Below are positions 44,424 through 56,199 of a DNA stretch of 64,000 nucleotides, piece after piece. Source of the DNA: Hypomyces perniciosus (taxonomy: Eukaryota; Ascomycota; Sordariomycetes; Hypocreales; Hypocreaceae); contig SPDT01000004.1 in the NCBI GenBank assembly GCA_008477525.1, positions 4,030,001 through 4,094,000 on the forward strand, written 5' to 3'. Made by a program: the position numbers and the translations under genes. The first letter of the stretch is position 1. The number at the start of each line of letters is the position of its first letter. The notes beneath the pieces are model-generated. The model was not told where the DNA came from, did no database searches, and saw nothing but the letters and a program-made list of their open reading frames with translations.

Positions 44424-46652
44424 CTAAGGTGCAAATTGCCCCTGCGTTTGGAGATGTTGGAGATGCTGGCCCCTGTTGTAGACAACAAACTCCGGCACGA
44501 CGCCCGTCCGCAAGTCATTTCGTCGCCCAAGGGGTTGATAGTGCATCTGGGTCGGCTGCACTGGAACAGCGAGATGGTACTGGTCCAAGGAGGCCGAAGG
44601 AGGCGGGTAGAGAAGTCTGTTGACATGTCGGATTGGCTTGTAGGGGCTAGCTCGCTGCTGGAGGTAAACACTCGGCGAGTGGGAGAGGGGTGTATGGACC
44701 ATTGGTGTGTGCACCCCTGAGCCACCTCCGAAGTGGGGCTCTGCCATCGGGGAAGAGGTGTATGGTGCTAGAGTGGCAGGATTGTGGTGCTTGTTCGGAG
44801 TACTGTAATTGATCGACGGGTGACTGGGCAGCGTTGCGACAGGATATCCAGTTGCTGACATGGTCGGGACTGCCGCCGTGGTTACAGTTGGCTGGTGTAG
44901 GGCAGACGTTGGGGCAGAATGGTAGACCGTCGACATGGCACGCATGCCAGGCTGCAAGGGTGGCAGGGAAACGAGAGTGCTCGGGGTAGCGGTGCTAGAC
45001 TGAGGGGTGAACACATTCGGAGTAGTGTAAGTCGCTGCTTGGCTGGGTCCCTGACTCGTAACGATCGTGAGGTGCGGAACGGGGAGTCTGCTAGAATCCA
45101 CGATGCCATTGGGTCTCGCATTCATAGTACCAGCCGAAGTTACCTGTCCAAGTCTGGGCGGCATGTGCCGCTTCGCCGGGTGCTCTATTGGATCGTCTTC
45201 AGAGCTTCGTTTGCGAGAGAGGGGGAGATTTATGGTCGGCTTCGCTGCTAGTGGCGATACGGGGTTGTTGTGATAGGCTGACCAGTTCTGAGAATGGCTT
45301 GAACTTGGCGAGAAATTGGTCGTAGCGGTAGGAGTGAAGGGCGGCATCTCAAGAGGACCAGGCATAGAAGTGGCTGTCGGCGAGGGGATAGGAGAATGGA
45401 AACTCTTGCCGGAAGGCGAGGATATGTGGATCGGTGATGCCGGGAGTCTCAAGGCTCGTTCGTAGTACTCGTGGAAGCATGCCAGCTTGACCAGCCAATC
45501 CTCCCACTCGGTCTTCGAAGCTAGCAGGTTGTACCGCATGTTGCTGAGAAACTCAACTTCCATCACATGGATCTCCTGCACGTTAAAACATGACACCTCA
45601 GCCCAGGTCTTGTTGGTATAGGTGTTGTCATCGAGAACTAGATCAAGTTAGCATACGAAGTCGCTTGTACGGACTATGCTGGTTTACATTTGTTGCCTAG
45701 CATCAGCGCGACTGTGAGTAAACGATATTCACTCCCCCCTCGCCCTTTGATCTGTGGTGTCGACATTTTAAGCCTGTAGATGAATAGTAGAGCGAGCAGA
45801 ATGACATTCTGCGTGACCTGCGTTGTTGACAGGACGTTGTACACCCATTTGCGAAACTGTTCGTGCGGCTTTGCTAGTGATGGCAGTCGAGGGATTGGGG
45901 CATTGGGCGGTCTTGAGCGGATCGTCTCGGCCCTCTTGAGCTCGTCAATAGATTCAAACCAGAAGAGGCACGTCATCTGCGAGTGGTTAGCCATGAAACC
46001 AAGACCTCCCCTTCTGAACGGAAGCCTCCAAAACAGTGGAAAGTCGAACCTGAGCAGCAAAATCAGCCAGGTTGCCGCCATTGGAGCTGATACATTTCGG
46101 TATTTGCAGGCTGTGGTAGATCAACGTCTCGGAACTTCGCCGTGACGAGGTGGCGTCTTGAAATGGGTTCAATGTAGTCTCGGAGACGGGGGTCAGGGAC
46201 TGGGTAGAGCGGTCGGAGGCGTTGGAGACGAGTTGCGTTGTTGAAGACGAATTGACCCTTGTCTGCGAAGTAGTAGCCTGGATCGACTGGCTCTGCTGTG
46301 GAGGATATCTGTAGTACTGCGCATTGTTCCTCTGATCGTTGCTTCCCACTGCTGCTGCTGCTGCCGCTGCCGCTGCCTTGGATCGGCTAGCATGGGCGAT
46401 CGCAGCAGGGTACGAGTGGAGGGAATGGCTGTCGTAGGCGGCCGGGGCCTGGTGATAGGTAGTGCTCATGTCGTCTGTTGGCGGCGTCCTCAACCCGCTC
46501 CCAAGCAACGCGGCGTCGTGGGAGAGGGGCGGCAATTTGGGCAGGGCGAAGCCAGGAGGCGGTAGCAAAGGTCGCCGTGGGCCGGAGAAGGTCGATGGTG
46601 AGGGGGGAAGAAGAAGAATGTGCGAGGTCGAGGGCGCGAGTTCAACGGACAT
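44424..46652 (-). CDS. Pho80/Pcl/Clg1-type cyclin
   Basis: Cyclin-domain protein like yeast Clg1/Pcl cyclins, partners of Pho85-type kinases. Exons 46652-46050, 45976-45688 and 45637-44424 give 701 aa; introns are 73 and 50 bp with clear branch sites (GCTAACC, GCTAACTTG). Residues ~1-195 are disordered, rich in Pro, Ser and Ala, with a nine-Ala run. The cyclin box (about 196-350) spans MTCLFWF, the WVYNVLSTTQVTQNVILLALLFIYRLK helix, the L(L/M)LGNKFLDDNTYTNKTW block and EVEFLSNMRYNLL. The C-terminal ~330 residues are Pro/Ser/Thr-rich with many SP/TP sites. A frame-open TTG lies further upstream, so the ATG at 46652 is the first usable start. The long 5' region points to complex control. Clg1 versus another Pcl member is a guess. 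Confidence 0.85.
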
Positions 46653-47536
46653 GGGGAGCAGCTTTGAAGACGAGGGCGGGCGTTGATTCGGAGTCCGCAG
46701 CAACGCTCTTGGTCACTGCGGAAGACAGAGGCGGTGGCCGTATTTGGACGAAGACAATGGGGGAGTCGGAAGGTGAGGCCAATGTCAGAAGCTTGAAGGT
46801 TGGAAAGGCGAAAGAAGAATGGCTGTCGTCGAAGAGAGACAGAGACACACGCACACACAGAGTTAAGCTGGGCGCATGCATCTATGTAAGTGGGTATTGC
46901 AGGTGTGGCCAGCCGCGGAGTACACAACACAAGCCAGCGCCATCAGACCCCAGGTTTTTGGCGTAGTACTCCGTGCTCTAGGTAGGTACCTCTAGGCCTC
47001 TAGGCCCAGGCTGGTGTTCAAGGTACAGAACGGGCCTGACAAGGAACGTTTGCTGACATGCATCCCTAGCACCAAGCCAGAGCCATGTCAGGAGAACGGA
47101 GGAAGGACAGCACGGAGAAATGAACGAGAGAACCAAGACCATGAACCGGAATACTACTACTACTAGTAATAGTACTACTACTCGTAGGTACTCGTAGTAG
47201 GAGTAGGAACAAGTTGAGTCGAAGGGGGAGAGAGAGGGTTCAAACGAACGCCATGGGTGTTACGTCTTTTGTGTTTACACCACTTTCGGCCGCGTCAATT
47301 GGCAGGTGGACGGCTCGGCAACGATGCTGGCGAGGGAAGACACAGGCGCAGAGCAGACAAGACAAGAGTCAGTCAGTTCCACAGGTCGTGTGTCGGCTGG
47401 TGGAGGTGGTGGTTGATCTGGAGACTGCCGGCTGGCTCTGGCTTGCTGTTGGCGCCATGAGATTACGATGCGAGAAGTGTGGTTTCTCTCAGACATTGTG
47501 CAATCAATAGGTACCTACCAGTACACCCTGCCCTGC

Positions 47537-47561
47537 TTTGCCTTGCCTTGCCTTGCCTTGC
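47537..47561 (+). repeat. (CCTTG)n tandem repeat
   Basis: Five near-perfect copies of a TTGCC/CCTTG pentamer. Confidence 0.85.
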
Positions 47562-48314
47562 CCGCTGAATGGAGCACACGGCGTGCTACAGGGACACACT
47601 ACCACTACTACCACCACCACTACACCACCGTGCTAACCCACTGCTAGCCTCCACTACAAAGTGCGCTACGCTGTCCACTGCAAAGCACGAGTACCCGTGG
47701 CACCTGGACGAGTCACTAGCAGTATCAAGTACATGGACCTTTATCCACACCCACTTTACACGCACTGCGAATGGCCAACATCATCATGCTCACCTTGGTA
47801 CTCCGTACTACCTACTAATACCCATGAACGATACGAAGATGGACGTCCGCGGGGTATGGTGCATGTACTTGTGTAAGTACTTGAAGGGAATAGATTTTTC
47901 ATCCCTGATGGAGCCTGTCGAGCTGGTAGGTCACGCCGACGGTGGCGGTACAAGTGCCTCCAAGTCCCCTGCAGTGACAAGGGCAGCACCTCTGCTGTCC
48001 CTTCTGTACTGACCTGACCCTCCCTCCCCCCTGCTGGGCAACCAGCCAGCCAGCTGACACTGCGCCTGGCCTCTGGGACACACTGTGACATTGCGCCCCG
48101 GAACACCCGCCCAAACTTAGCACGCTCTCTTCTCTTCCCCATAGGCGCTGCTGCGCTGCTCCATCGCCCTCCATTTCTCCTCAATAACACGGGCTCCAGC
48201 TTCATTGTCGTGGTGACACCCCCTGCAGGCACCAGCGCTGTTGGAGGGAGAAGAAAGGAGGGGCGGCGCCTGGGTCTTCATTTTCATTTTCACCCGCATG
48301 TGCAATCAAGACGC

Positions 48315-48354
48315 TGAGTGAGTGAGTGACTAACTGACTGACTGACTGACTGAC
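48315..48354 (+). repeat. (GAGT)n / (GACT)n tetranucleotide repeat
   Basis: Three GAGT-type units pass into about seven GACT units, differing by one transition. Confidence 0.85.
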
Positions 48355-50243
48355 GGCAGTGCCTCACTGCTTCTAGTACCACCACTATTCACAGTCACTT
48401 CTCAGTGCGAACGCCTCATTCATTAACCTCCCTCCCTACGAGGACGGAGAACTTCGTAGGTCTCTCGTAATGCTAGTGACCATTAGCAGAAGCCCCGTAA
48501 CGACAGACAACGAACCTTCCAGCAGATATTAGACATCTACGAGTATGGAGTATGTACCTCCATTCTCGGAGTGCGCGTACGAGTACAAGAAACGGAGGCA
48601 CTGGACTCTCTCGTACCCGATCTCCACTTCAATTCCTCGCTTATACCACTTCTGGAACGTTGGCTCTCTGGACTTGGACCTGTTGCCGGACATGCTCCAC
48701 GTCCATAGCGATGGAGCGTGATACGATTCACCTGCTGAAAAAAGACGAAATTTATTAAACCGGTATCAAAAATACCCGAGTTCGCAGGCAAACACCATTT
48801 CTGACACGGACACCATTCCTGTACTAGCTAGCCATCCAGAGGGGAACCAACTTCAACAATCCTAAGAATACTAGTACTAATAATAATAAATGAACCGGGA
48901 TGTCATCTTCCGCTTGCTTTTACATTACTCCGTACATTCTACAAGTAATACTAGTAATACCAGTAATACATTTGTCCCTCTGATCCAGCATGTTTGAATT
49001 ATCATCGACAATACCGAGTACTCCGCAAACTAACAAAATTTCATTAACACCTGCGGAGAGAGCGCACTCCATAACGACGAGACAAATCAAATCAATCACG
49101 ATCCTAGGATGCATGTTAAAGCCCGTGTCGTATTAACGCCAAGGAATAAAGCAAAACCAGTCTCCACTGATAGTGGCAATGCAGAAACTCAGAAACTATC
49201 TAGAGGAAAGTCACAACAGATTCCATAGCATTGTTAGTGCATACGATAGTTGTGCAAACTAGGTTTTGTTGGGGGGGCTCGTGTGCATCCATACATACTC
49301 CATACATACTCCATACATCGATTTTGTTTGGTTCAATGTGTAACTTATTAAGTACTAGCGAACATACGAAGTGGGCGGTTTAGCATCAAAGGGCAATCAT
49401 CATCTTTCCAAATGCTGCTACTATTACTGGGTGTGCACTGTTCCATTTTGATGAAAATGTCTTGCTTGTACTCCGTATCCCGTCACTCTTGCTCCTGAGA
49501 GCCGCAGCAAAGCAGCTGAAAAGGTCCAGGTCGGCGGCATTCAGCACATGTGCCCCCCCCCCCAGTCGAGGCATCTGATTGGATGGGTGGATGCGAGAAG
49601 AAGGGCCGTGAGGCGGCGCTGGAACATGACCACTTCCTCGCATCTTGGAAGTCTGATCCTGATGCTGATCTTCCACAGCGCACTCCGTACTCGTAACGCA
49701 CATGGGCCAACATGTACGAGTAGTAGTAGTGCTCGTAATGATTCATGGAGTGCGAGACAAAGACTGACTGATCTTCCTGATCCGATCGGTTCCTGAGGTC
49801 AGGTCATCATCTACTCGTAATCATCCAAGGGAGTGAGTGAAGGGCAGCCAACAGCTCCGATCCAGAGCCCCCCTGACGAGATGCTACCACACAGTGCAAT
49901 ATTGCCAAGGACGGAAAAGGATCCACGATGCAGATGCTGCAGGAAGCAAATACTATTACTAGTGATGGATGGTCCAGGCCTACCTAGCCTAGCCTTGTGA
50001 GGAAAGAAAAAAAAAAGGGCAGAATCCAATACGTCAGGCGCTCCGTTGCGGCGCAGCCCTTGACTCGTATAATGAGGTAAGATGGCTCCGTAACCATCTG
50101 TGTTGCACTGACTGACTTTGCTATTACTACTACTACCAGTGTTATAGTAATATGATGAAGAGGAAGCGGACTACGGAGCAATAGTAGCAGCACTATCAGC
50201 GTCCAGTGCTTTTCACCATCAGCAAGAAGGCCTTCTGATTCAT

Positions 50244-50269
50244 CAGCCAGCCAGCCAGCCAGCCAGCCA
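50244..50269 (+). repeat. (CAGC)n tandem repeat
   Basis: About six copies of CAGC/CCAG. Confidence 0.9.
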
Positions 50270-50587
50270 ACATGGGGCCCAACGCCAAGTCGACAGCCTG
50301 CTGCAGCTTCTAAAGGAGTCTCCAGGGCTATTAGTCATAAACCCAAAAGTCAAAGCCAGGCAGAGACGTCGCAGTCAGTGGCGCCAATCAACAAGGTGGC
50401 CACCCACTAGCCTAACCAGAAGCCGGTCTTATCACCTCACTCCACGCCTCATCACAGGTGAGGCCAGATCACCCTTGGTTATGCCGACACTATTTTTTTC
50501 CCGAAGAGGTTGCTGGACAGGGGTGGTTTATTGGAGGCAGACGACAAGGGCACTTGGGCACATTGTCACCCATCCGCTATTATTCCT

Positions 50588-50622
50588 TGTACGAAGTACG
50601 GAGTACTACTTCGTACGGAGTG
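50588..50622. repeat. Cluster of alternating TACGAAGTA / TACGGAGTA units
   Basis: Within 35 bp: TACGAAGTA, overlapping TACGGAGTA, then TACTTCGTA overlapping TACGGAGTG. Both motif variants occur side by side here. Confidence 0.9.
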
Positions 50623-51120
50623 CATGATCCGTTTTGAGGAGTATTCGCCGTACGAGTACGGAAGTATTACTCCGTGCCTTTGATATTCGATATTTGTTCG
50701 GTAATGCTTTAGGTATTAATCATTCGTATTAAAATAGCATACCGGATGAGATGAGCAAACATCTACTAGTTAGATGTCCCAGCTGACAACCTATTCCTGT
50801 TCTGTTATGACCATGAGCATGGAGTAGTACTAGTACGAGTAATACTACTAATACTACGACTCCTCTTTGTACTCCGTGGGCGAGGTATGAATTCAATACC
50901 AACCCAGGCAATAAGCACAGGAGGCCATCCAGCGCTAACCAACAAACTCATCTAGACGGATAAATGCCACCGTCTTAACCAGATATACACTAGATGCATA
51001 TCCATTTCAACTTTCCCACGCACCAGGGATCGATTGTGAGTTCAGATTCAAATCAGGTTTTTCATGCTATGCTGGGTTCCCCCTGCACGCCGGCTCTCGA
51101 GGAATCGCCAAGATATGACT

Positions 51121-51160
51121 GTACTCCGTACGGAGTAGCAGTACTTCGTACTTCGTACTT
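51121..51160. repeat. Palindrome TACTCCGTACGGAGTA followed by two TACTTCGTA units
   Basis: A perfect 16-bp palindrome at 51122-51137, then two overlapping or adjacent TACTTCGTA units within 40 bp. Confidence 0.9.
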
Positions 51161-52962
51161 GTCTCCTAAATAGGTAGATCACGATGGACGGTACGAGTAG
51201 GAATCGTGATGGATGAATCAAGAAACTGGAAGATTCTCACTGGCTGACGATAAATGTCGCGGCTAATGCAAAAAGAGAAAAAGGTGGGTGCATGGAGCAC
51301 TAGAGCCTTGATGCGTAACAGCGACCAGACCACTATTACCGAAGGCCCGAAAAATAACCCATGACTCCTATAGCAATCAAACAGAAAAAAAAATCGTCTC
51401 ACAGTCCAGCAGAGCATGCATCCGAGGGTACTCCGTACGTACGAAGCATTAGACTCACGGCACATTATCAGCGAAACTAGTAGTCATCCGTGGCAGGACG
51501 CCCGGCCCACCAGCATCCAGCCCGCTTTTGTCGTTTGTACGAAACATTTCACGGCTCGGCTTGGACGGCTCGCCATGCTTGGAGATGGTCTGGCTGGCCG
51601 CGCGTTGCACACAAAACAGAAAGGGGGAATCCCTCATGTCGAAGTCCGGATCGTCTCTGTTTCGTCGTGTTTGATTCACCACTCGGCATCGTGTCCCGCG
51701 TGTGCTGGCTCCTGGCGTAAGGCGTTGCAAAAGCAACTGGAAAGAGACAACTCAAGTCCGAAAAAGGAAAACCCCGACTGCTGGGCCTCCTTCTGCAATA
51801 TCAAAGTTGCAATGGTCGCTCAGGTGGCCGAATCAGACGCCAGTATTGATAGAGAGGGTCCGTCCACCAGTGTCACAACGGTCCATTCTTGGCAGCGCTG
51901 GCTCAAATGTAAAAATCTCGATGCCAACAGAACGCCTTCGGTCTTGTCCATCAGTGGCACTGGCGGCTTTGCCCCCCCTCCCTCCGAGTATCAATGTCTG
52001 GGTGAGGGCTTTATTGCCGACTGGTGGGCACGCGGGCTTGTGTCTGAGGCGAGACGCTTCCGGGTCCGGGCATTCAAACAAGGTAGCAGTAGCCCCGGAA
52101 CGCCGAGGAAGTGGAGAGGAGAGAGTGCATTTGTCGTCCTGGCGCCTGTCCAATTGTTGTTGGCCACCGGAACGGAGGCGCTATGTAGCCTGTTTGCCTT
52201 GGCGGAACATCCATGTATTGAGTGGTTTGATCCGTGTACGTATGGCCATTGTACTCTGTGCCGTGTGTGGCACCTCGTAGGCAGGCATGCATGTTGTCAT
52301 GCTACTCATGCGCAGGTGAATCCTGTGAACGGATATAGCAGTGGGTGTTTGCTTTACCATCTTGAGGAAGTGCTGCGATCTAAGGGAGCGGAGTTTAGCC
52401 GTGCAATGTATGTACGGGTAGTACTACGGCTCTAGGATTGAAGGTTTTACCTATCCGAGTCTAGCCGTGGTCATGGATTCACTGCCATTGGTTCAAATAA
52501 ATTCAATTCGACAGATCGACTGTGCCATAGAAACACCGCCTCGGGGTTCTCGCTTGCAGTCGCCGACTCAATAAGGAACTGATGAAGCCGTATGGCAGTA
52601 AATAGACGCCTTCTTTTACTACTCGTATAATACCAACTAAGCATGATTCATGTAGGTTCTGGCGTGGATGGCATCTCGGGATATGCCTATGAGAGAAAAT
52701 GGGGTTACCCTAGGTACCTTATTGATGGATATTTCGACGGTACAAAGTACTCCGTGCTTCGTACATGTATCAATCCAATAAAGGCAATAGACATGTGCCA
52801 TGTGATTGGACAGTTTCCGGTGAAGCAGCGGGTGTAAAAATGGCAGGCGCTGTGCAGCAGCCCTTGGATACATGCCCTCAGACATTATGAGAAACACAGA
52901 CAACACACTTCTCATCTTCGTTTCAACTGAATCAATAATACTATGAGTAATTCATTCGATAT

Positions 52963-52978
52963 TACGGAGTACGGAGTA
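52963..52978 (+). repeat. Overlapping direct pair of TACGGAGTA
   Basis: TACGGAGTACGGAGTA: two copies sharing TA. Confidence 0.95.
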
Positions 52979-53524
52979 ACGCAGTACGCTCACGCTCACG
53001 CTCCTTGATCTGTTCGACTTGTTTGCAAATGAGTCGGTGTAACAGGATACATGCATACTCGTCAAGTTCAAACTTCAACCATCCCTTTCCATCCGTCCGC
53101 CAGGCGAGCGAGTGAGCAGGGGCACCGCCATCATCCCTTTGGCTGGGCTTTGGCTGGGCTTTGGCGTCAAACTACGGAGTAAAGGTCACCACCATAGCCG
53201 ACACTCAGCGGTCTCATACTCGTAAGTCAGTCTGATCGTCAGCATGAGGTGGCGACGTGACGCCTCACGCCCCCATCCCACCACTCTGTGTCGAGGGTTA
53301 AATGGGCAATCTGGATGAGCGACTTGTCAGATACCGACACTTGCGAACCCACTGTGCAGTCCAGTGCAGCCCAGCATTTTATTTTTATTTTTGTTGAATG
53401 CTGATCCGTGATCCGTGATCCATCCTGGACGACGCTACGGGCACTCGACTTGTCTTGCCCATCAATGCAGTGCTCGTAATGAGCATTGGGCCAACATGAG
53501 CCCTTTCAGCCAAGGCCTCTTGCG

Positions 53525-53548
53525 TGTTTCGTTTCGTTTCGTTTCGTC
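53525..53548 (+). repeat. (GTTTC)n pentamer repeat
   Basis: Four to five copies of GTTTC. Confidence 0.9.
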
Positions 53549-54007
53549 TTTGCCAACCCGAAGGTCGGTCACATCCTCCGTCCGAACAGGGGAAGCGCCC
53601 ACTCAGCTTGATCCAGCTGCACCAAAGGGTGCAGACATGCACTTGGATGTGCACGAGTACGAAGTAGCAGGTGCTAAGTTATCACGTCAACATGGCGCCC
53701 ACCATGTCTGCAGCACAGTGAGTAATAGCACTAGGACCCAGGCGATCGACTGGTCAGAGCAGAGAGCAGTCTTCCGGGTAAGTTACCATGGTCCAAAACT
53801 CGCCAGTATGTACGGTCAGGAAGCAAAAGAATAGTCGCAGGGGTTATTATTATAACACACGGCTCATTGGCCATACTACTATTGTCTAAGAAGGCTATAT
53901 GAGTTACATGCTACCCTACTGGCCCTCATTTTCAGCCATGCAGAAATATCAAGACATGGCTTCATTACTCTATCTCTCTACGGATACATCACATTCTTCT
54001 GCATACG

Positions 54008-54031
54008 CTGCCTCTGCCTCTGCCTCTGCCT
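54008..54031 (+). repeat. (CTGCCT)n hexamer repeat
   Basis: Four copies of CTGCCT/TCTGCC. Confidence 0.9.
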
Positions 54032-55356
54032 TGTTTCCTCTCATGTCTCACCAAGGTATGTGCTCTCCTGCTTGTGCCAAGAACATTCCGTTACTATTCA
54101 TAACCATATTTGTTGCGCCCGTTTGATTAGATTGAATCTTGCCGCGTACCACGCCTGGTCCGCATAGAGACTAGCCGTGTGTCTCATCAAGATGGGTGAT
54201 CCCTTCCAGACCCTCTCTTTCACGGCGCCTCCCTGAAACTAAAGTCGGGGAGTTGGGATGCTCTCCGCCCAAGCTTCGCCTCTGTATTCTCTATCTACCC
54301 CCGGTCACAGACTTCCCGGTGGCACAGCAGAGCGCCGGCCGACGGTTGGTCTTCTACTGGTGGGCAATCTTGTTGATGTCTATCCATGTTTTGTGGCTCA
54401 CGGAATTGCCAAGTCGCAGGCAGGCTATGGACCATCTTGCACCACCCTTACTCGCACTGTCAGACCATTCCACATCATACTATGTCCCCAGCGACCAACA
54501 GGATCTTTTACGGCTTCCCCGTTGGGCGCGCGTTTTGGGTCGAGTCGTTTCGAAACTCTCGTCTTCTAGGTCCCTTTGTCCAAGGTTTGCCTGTCAGTAG
54601 TCCACCCGACTCCATGCTAATACCCAATAAGTCCGTCTTACGAGCCTCGGTGGCTGGCCGGTGGGAATGAATGCATCGCATGTTGTGGACATAACCACAG
54701 CACAGCACGGAGTACGAACTTACCACGGAGCAGTATTACTCCCGTTCTGTACTTCGTATGTCACATCTGTCCATACGAGGACAGAACCTGCGCTTTTTCC
54801 CTCTTGACGATCCCAACGTTCCCCTCTACTGCGTCATCCAAGAGCGAATTCTTGTCGCGGTCTATCCTTGTCCAGTAAATTGAATGTCATGGGAATAGCC
54901 CCTCTCGAGTCTATCATTTGCAAGCCCGGCCCAGCCCTCCGGTGACGGCATTTTGGCATCACACCATCTCGGATTGATCTAACCAACTTTCAAACGGCCT
55001 CCGGTCGAACGTGATAAGATCTCCACATCAGCTTCGGTGACTCCTTCAATATTAGACCGTCCTTTCTTCGTCCTGCACACATCATTTACACGTGTACGAC
55101 TCTATCGACATGTGGTGGAGCGTTTCCTCGGATCAGTCTCTCCGTGACTGGTGTTGAAGAAATAGCCAAGAACGGTTAAAACGGTTGCGCGGCGGTACAC
55201 CTGAAGTGATCAACAAATCCGCCAGCGGTACGGAGTAGTATTTGCAATGTTATCCAACCCATCCCATGTTGACCGACGTTATAGTGACAAGTCGCAACGC
55301 CACGATAGAGCAACCATCCTGGACTATTCATTTTTATTTTCTTTTCGTGTTTCAGG

Positions 55357-56199
55357 ATGAAGAAGACAACATCCACGGCCCTCTACCCAAATGAGAATGT
55401 GGCTGCCAAGGTGACAGCCTACTCGGAGCATCACTCCACGGCGCTGCCAAAACACATTGTCGACTATCATACCTGGGTCGTGGAGAATAATGACCGCGCG
55501 GCTTATATGATTTCCAACTTCCAGGCCCAGAGTCTGGTCTTCTTGGCAAGAGCCTTTGGAGCTAAACACGTTCTTGAAATAGGCTCTTATGTTGGTTACT
55601 CGGCACTGGTCTGGGCACATGCCGTTGGCGATGACGGCAAGGTGACGGGGTTGGAGTATTCTTCGGAATATACGGATATGGCGAATGACGTTTTCGAACA
55701 CAACGGCGTCAAGAATATTGAAATCATCCAGGGCGATGCTCTCAAAACGTAAACTTCCAAACTCACCTCACCTTGATCATCTTCCAGACGGGTAGACTTG
55801 TCTCTTCAGAATGACTAACACCCCAAGTGAAGCCTCTCAACGCTCAAGCCTGAGCAACCATATGACCTCATCTTCATCGACGCCCAAAAGTCCGGCTATC
55901 CAAGCTATCTCAGGGACATACTCGCCCGCTCACAGCCAGGCTCAACGACACGTCTGCTCCGCCCCGGAGGCATTATCATAGCAGATAATGTCCTCCGCCG
56001 AGCCTTGGTCGTTGATGAGAGCGCTGACAACCCCTGGTCAACGTCGGAACTGAGGCAGAGACAGAAGAGCGAGTATGAAGTCGATCAGGACTTGGCGTGT
56101 ATGCGCGAGTTCAATGATGCCTTGGCGAGTAACGAGAGGCTGGAGACTTTCTTGATGCCGTTGTTTGACGGGATCGGAATGGCGAGACTGCTCGACTAA
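55357..56199 (+). CDS. SAM-dependent O-methyltransferase, CCoAOMT/COMT-like family
   Basis: Methyltransferase of the small metal-dependent O-methyltransferase family (family 3). Exons 55357-55748 and 55833-56199 give 252 aa; the 84-bp intron has a GACTAAC branch site and an AAG acceptor. The SAM-binding motif is VLEIGSYVGYSALVWA (about residues 72-87), with an acidic pair E(YSSEY) after the second strand. The metal-site block reads IFIDAQKSGYPSYL, where family members usually have DADK; the first Asp is kept and the third position is Gln. The second metal pair, GGIIIADNVL, is intact. Substrate unknown: phenolic or catechol groups are usual. It stands alone; the nearest genes are housekeeping. 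The start is the first ATG and gives the usual family length. Confidence 0.9.

Larger units (their letters stand above)
46653..55356. other. 8.7-kb gene desert
   Basis: Between the start of the cyclin gene and the O-methyltransferase. Open frames are scattered, overlap on both strands and have no recognised domain; the longest is 339 codons at 51416-52435. Simple tandem repeats (listed separately) and about a dozen TACTCCGTA-type motifs occur. Many TAC/TAG trinucleotide runs are present (for example 47155-47200). I see no transposase, reverse transcriptase, tRNA or rRNA. It may hold a long promoter, non-coding RNA genes or very small genes that cannot be seen by eye. Confidence 0.55.

Noticed and set aside
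46478..46966. 162-codon plus-strand frame opposite the cyclin N-terminus
   Set aside because: Antisense shadow of a compositionally biased Pro/Ser/Ala exon.
47155..47200. TAC/TAG trinucleotide run considered as a CRISPR or minisatellite array
   Set aside because: Units are 3 bp without spacers; it is a plain imperfect microsatellite.
53415..54600. Open frames of 100-140 codons upstream of the O-methyltransferase
   Set aside because: They overlap simple repeats, lie in several frames and show no domains or splice logic.
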